A DNA stretch of 64,000 nucleotides. Source: Thamnidium elegans. Taxonomy: Eukaryota > Mucoromycota > Mucoromycetes > Mucorales > Mucoraceae. Within the stretch, counting starts at the first letter, position 1, and every line of letters begins with the position of its first letter. The stretch lies in assembly GCA_025201345.1 (NCBI GenBank), contig JAIXMG010000014.1:62001-126000 (forward strand), written 5' to 3'. The position numbers and the translations under genes were made by a program. The notes under the pieces were generated by a model. It worked only from the letters and a program-made list of their open reading frames with translations. It was not told the origin of the DNA and ran no database searches. Shown here piece after piece: positions 59,799-64,000 of the stretch.

Positions 59799-61135
59799 AA
59801 AATTAGACAAAATGAGCTTTGGAAAGGGATAAACTGGGAAAAGTCGTGCCACTTTCTTTTTTTTTTTTATTCAGAGAAATACCACTTTTACCTTATCATT
59901 ATTGAGAGAGTTTTTATTTACTATTTTTTTTTTTTTGCGTCAGAATGATTAAAACTAGTGTCCTTTTAGTAGGGTTTCTATATACTCAAAAGGTAGGACG
60001 GAGAAAGGCTTTTTTTGAATTATACTTACGTTTTCATTTATGAAAGCGGGAAGTCCACGGATCAGATTGAGGATCTATAGTAAACAAATTTAATACGTTG
60101 TTATTGGGCCAAACACAGCCTCTAATATGTTCACACACAAAAAAGCACCCACGGACACGCATAAATCCTCAAAAAAAAACGTCGGAACAGACCGATAACA
60201 TCCATTTTAATCTCAGGTTAATCTTATAGCCTGTCTCCTTTTCTCTTTCAATATGTAATCGGCTTACTAATTGAACTTAATATATACTAATGTCCAGCGC
60301 TTTAATAGTATGTTAGTAATTAGAGTTACTATGGACGAGAAAATATAAGAGATATGATAGCATCATGACATCAAAAAACAAAAGAGGATTCTTATTGTCG
60401 CACACAATCATGCGTATATTAATCTGACAATCAAAAAAAAACATGACATTATTTTAGGTAAAGTTATCAACTATCTGTGCTTATTTCCTAATTGAAATAT
60501 GGATAAGACTTCAAATATTTTTTAATCGTAAAAATGAGTCCAAGTGGAACGATAAAATTCAGGTCTTTCGGTGCGGTAATCCAAAATAATATATCGAGAG
60601 GTTCTTTTTTTTTCGGTAGTTTAATGATAAAATCAAGTACTTCAAAAAAAGTCCTGCAAAGTAGACTACGTATACACTAAGCTGGATATGCTTATATAAA
60701 CATAGCTCTATATATTTTTTTGTCCTAAAATGAAAAAAAAAACTTGCTAAATCTGGCGCACTAAAGATATATATATATATATACACTCATAGTACAAAAA
60801 TAAGCATTTAATTCATTCTACTGTCTTTTTTTATTATTAAAAACAACAAATTGCGTAGTAAATTTAGTTGCAAGTAAATATAGACTAAAAGGTCCAGTTG
60901 AGGGTGGACGCACTGTAGATAAAAAAGATAACTTTTTTAAAAGGCGATAAATCGGGGATAATCGTAGTTTGACATACGTGTTTTGCAAAAAGTGATGACA
61001 TTTGGTCGCCGGAGCGGATTACGATGATACGAAAAAAAAAAAAAAAGACTATAAAAGAGCTCCTAATTTTCATACAAAAATATAAACTTTAGTTCTTTTA
61101 TTTTATATATTAAAAACTTCTTTATCTCTCAAAAA
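59799..61135. other. intergenic, pyruvate decarboxylase upstream region
   Basis: AT-rich with A and T runs and a (TA)n stretch at 60769-60783. TATAAAAG at 61050-61057 is listed separately. No gene. Confidence 0.5.
61050..61057 (+). promoter_or_regulatory. TATA box of pyruvate decarboxylase
   Basis: TATAAAAG, ending 78 bp before the start codon at 61136. Confidence 0.6.
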
Positions 61136-62869
61136 ATGTCTACTATTTCCATTGGTCAACATCTTATCAACCGTCTCAAGGAAATTAACATTGATGTTAT
61201 TTTCGGTGTTCCTGGTGATTTTAATATGGTACGTCTTTTTATATTATTATACGAACGCATTATTAATATTTTATTTGTATAGCCTTTATTGGATATCATT
61301 GAAGATGATCCCAAACTTACTTGGGGCAACAATGCTAACGAATTGAACGCTGCTTATGCCGCCGACGGTTATGCTCGTATTCGTGGAGCCGGTGCAGTTG
61401 TTACTACATTTGGTGTAGGTGAGCTTTCTGCAGTCAATGGTATCGCTGGTTCTTATTCCGAAATGCTTCCTGTCATTCACATTGTTGGAACTCCTTCTAC
61501 CAAGTCCCAAGCTGCTGGTGCTATGCTTCATCATACACTTGGTGATGGTAACTTTGACGTCTTTTTCCAAATGTCTTCCATGATTGCTTGTGCTTCTGCT
61601 CATTTAAAGAAACAAAACGCTATTATTGAAATTGATCGTGTTATCTCTCAAGCTGTACTTTCTAAGCGTACTGGTTATATCGGTATCCCTATTGATCTTA
61701 TTCATTGTGAAGTCGAGGTCGCAGAGATCGAATCTCTTACTGTTACACTTCCCAAGAACCCCGCTCAAACTCAAGAAATTGCTCTCAAGGTCGTTACCGA
61801 AGCTATTACCAAGGCATCCCATCCTGTCATTGTAGTTGATGGTTGTGTTCTTCGTAACCGTTGCGAAAAGGATGTTCAAGATTTTATCAAGCGATCCGGG
61901 TTCCCCACTTATGTTGCTCCTATGGGTAAAGGTGCTGTAGACGAGACTCTTATTTCTTATCGTGGCTGTTACTCTGGTAACATCACCCTTGAATCAATTG
62001 ACAAAGAAATCCATCAAGCTGATTTAATTATTGAAATCGGTTCCATCAAATCTGATTTTAATACTGGTAACTTTTCTTATGCTCTCGATCGTTCCAAGAC
62101 TATCACTCTTCATTCTTTTGCTACCATCGTTTTCTGCGCTGAGTATCAAAAGGTATCGATGATGGAGTTCATCCCTCTTTTAACCGCTTCGCTCCCTAAG
62201 GAACCTCGTGTATTTGATCTTGGTCCTCGTGGAAAGACTGAACCTATCAAGGAAGGTACTGAAATTACTCACAACTACTTTTGGAACAAGGTCCCTGAAT
62301 TTATGGACGAGAATGCTATTGTTTGCGCTGAAACTGGTACTGCGGAATTTGCTTCTTTGAATATGGACGGTCCTCAAGGTACTACTTATATCACACAAAT
62401 TCTTTGGGGCTCTATCGGCTTCTCTGTTGGTGCAGCAGTTGGTGCAGCTATAGCAAACCGTAGCCGTCGTGTCTATCTCTTTGTTGGTGACGGATCTTTC
62501 CAATTAACTGCTCAAGAAATTTCTGTCTTCCTTCATCATGGCCTTACACCCGTCATCTTCCTCTTAAATAATGATGGTTATCTTATTGAGAAGCTTATTC
62601 ATGGTCCCGATCGTGCTTATAACAACTTCCAAATGTGGGAATACAGTAAGGCTCTTGATTTCTTTGGCGCTAATCTTGAACGTAACCAAAAGGCTGGTTG
62701 CTCCAAGGTTGGCTTCCAAGGTAAGGTAGCTACCCGTGATCAATTTGAGGATGCTATGAAGGATGTTCAAGCCAATCCTGATAAAATTCATTTCCTTGAA
62801 GTTATCATGCCTCAATTTGATGCTCCTCGCGAACTTGAACTTCTTGTTGCTTCTTCTGAAAACCGTTAA
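61136..62869 (+). CDS. PDC1: pyruvate decarboxylase
   Basis: Two exons (61136..61228 and 61283..62869) give 559 residues, the normal length. The intron falls within the first TPP-binding part (IFGVPGDFNM|PLLDII). Active-site motifs are all present: NANELNAAYAADGYAR (Glu), MLHHTLGDGNF (the HH pair), VGDGSFQLTAQEIS with ending LLNNDGYLIEKLIHGP (TPP and Mg motif GDG-x-NN, and the YLIE glutamate). The enzyme turns pyruvate into acetaldehyde and CO2 in the cytosol, the first step of ethanol fermentation, which fits a mucoralean fungus that grows fermentatively. Codon use is strongly selected. A TATA box lies upstream, and the 3' flank is T-rich. Confidence 0.97.
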
Positions 62870-64000
62870 ATTTTTTTTTTTTCACTTTTGATAACTCATT
62901 TCTTTCTTCATTTACATTAATCACTTTTTTTTCTTCCCATTTTTTACATCATATTCTCCATTACACACACTGACTTTTTTAAATCGACTTTTAATAAACT
63001 TCAAAAAAAATTCTTACAATTACTATTTTACTGGTACATTATTGAAATATTTAATATAAACAATCATGTTTACTACACATAAACCATTCAACTACAGAAT
63101 TACTTTTACGTTATATTTTTTCTTTTATTCCAATGCGTTGGATATATAATTATACCAAAAAATACAATTAAATTATTCACCATCGTCTAATCCGACAAAA
63201 TAAAGCCATATATTTGATAAAGTGATAATTCCTGTCATTAGAAATTTGACAGATCCCGATAAAAAAAGGGTCAGCTGCCATAAACATATTTTATAGAGCT
63301 GCAGTAATAGAAGAGCTTTTTATACTCTGCACGTAAATATTAAAATTAAAATTTTTGCTATTATTATAGTATATACTTTTTCATATCTGAATTCATTTGA
63401 GAAAGCATTATCCGTAAAATGTTAATTTTCAGCTATTTAATTGTTTAAATATACAAAGGTAATAGTTGGCTTTCATTTATGGATCCAGAAGATAAGCATT
63501 TAATAATAAGCGTCGACTATAATTTATAATAAAACAGGAAACAGTGAGCATTTAAAAAAGTTTGAGACATACCTTTTTGATCGAGGGCAAATATTTTGAT
63601 TAGAGGTGCTCGCATGTTATTTTAATTTTTTTTTGGTACGCGTTCTATTTAATACTTTTCAAGCGAAATATACAGTAATATGAAATCAAAAAGCATACAT
63701 TAACATAAAAGTGATATGATATTGAGCTACTTCTTTAAACATTGCTAAATAAATCGGTAACTATTCGCGGCATAAACAGTTTATTATATACTATAACTAC
63801 GCATTAAAGTCTTATATTTTTCTAAATGTCGGAATAGAATAACAGGAATAACAATATACACTTATACACAGCAACATTAAACTATATGAAAATAATAGTC
63901 CAATGAAATGTTTTTCTGTTATAAATAATAATAATAGTATGTAACACAATGGAAGAAATTCTGGTTTAGTATCTCAGACAAGAAAGCTAGCTAATTCGAT
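62870..64000. other. 3' flank of pyruvate decarboxylase and gene-free right edge
   Basis: AT-rich, T run at 62871-62882, no open frame with recognisable content, no RNA gene. The next gene may begin outside the window. Confidence 0.5.

Noticed and set aside
61286..62503. Several minus-strand open frames in pyruvate decarboxylase
   Set aside because: Shadows of PDC codon bias with no recognisable domains.
63617..63680. Possible further copy of the dispersed repeat (CGTTCTATT with TTTTCAAG)
   Set aside because: Match is short and AT-rich; not clearly better than chance.

Overview
The window is nuclear DNA of a filamentous fungus, most likely an early-diverging one of the Mucorales type. The reasons are many short GT-AG introns (mostly 50-80 bp), an AT-rich background full of A and T homopolymers, a type II DAHP synthase, a Crz1-like zinc-finger protein, BiP ending in HDEL, pyruvate decarboxylase, and a CEP120-like C2 protein of a kind usually linked to centrioles. 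The genus cannot be fixed from the sequence alone. I see no bacterial operons, CRISPR, phage or virus sequence.

I could build 23 protein-coding gene models by hand, 22 of them complete. Where I joined every exon (all except the left-truncated first gene) the summed length is a multiple of three. 1-9657 is dense: an F-BAR/SH3 protein cut by the left edge, cwf18 splicing factor, a TMEM41-type VTT membrane protein, a TFIIIC subunit and the DRG2 GTPase. 9658-21861 is gene-poor and holds only one confident gene (Crz1-like), plus degenerate coding blocks, a 432-bp inverted-repeat element and several local repeats. 21862-28687 carries, all on the minus strand, glutamine synthetase, PIG-P, an LACTB2-like hydrolase and lipoyl synthase. 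29906-46412 holds tRNA-Val, a lysine-methyltransferase-like protein, a PLB1-type GDSL lipase, DAHP synthase, ITPK1-like kinase, ribosomal protein S4, a Cue2/Smr protein, the CEP120-like protein and a STE20/OSR1-like kinase. The right third is sparse: tRNA-Pro, an aquaporin, BiP, Arp10/Arp11 and pyruvate decarboxylase.

Neighbouring genes are mostly unrelated housekeeping functions, as expected in a fungal chromosome. Shared themes are regulatory or structural. Both tRNA genes have a CACGTG/CCAAT module about 55-60 bp upstream. The glutamine synthetase promoter has GATA-factor and CCAAT motifs. Runs of T directly followed by runs of A recur across the window, while the opposite order was not seen. 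The highly expressed genes (BiP, PDC, RPS4, GS) have visibly different codon use.

No clearly new biological system was found. The best leads are the tRNA-upstream palindrome module, the array of RF-x-[VIL] motifs in the kinase tail, the inverted-repeat element at 20167-20598, and a dispersed repeat lying downstream of three minus-strand genes.
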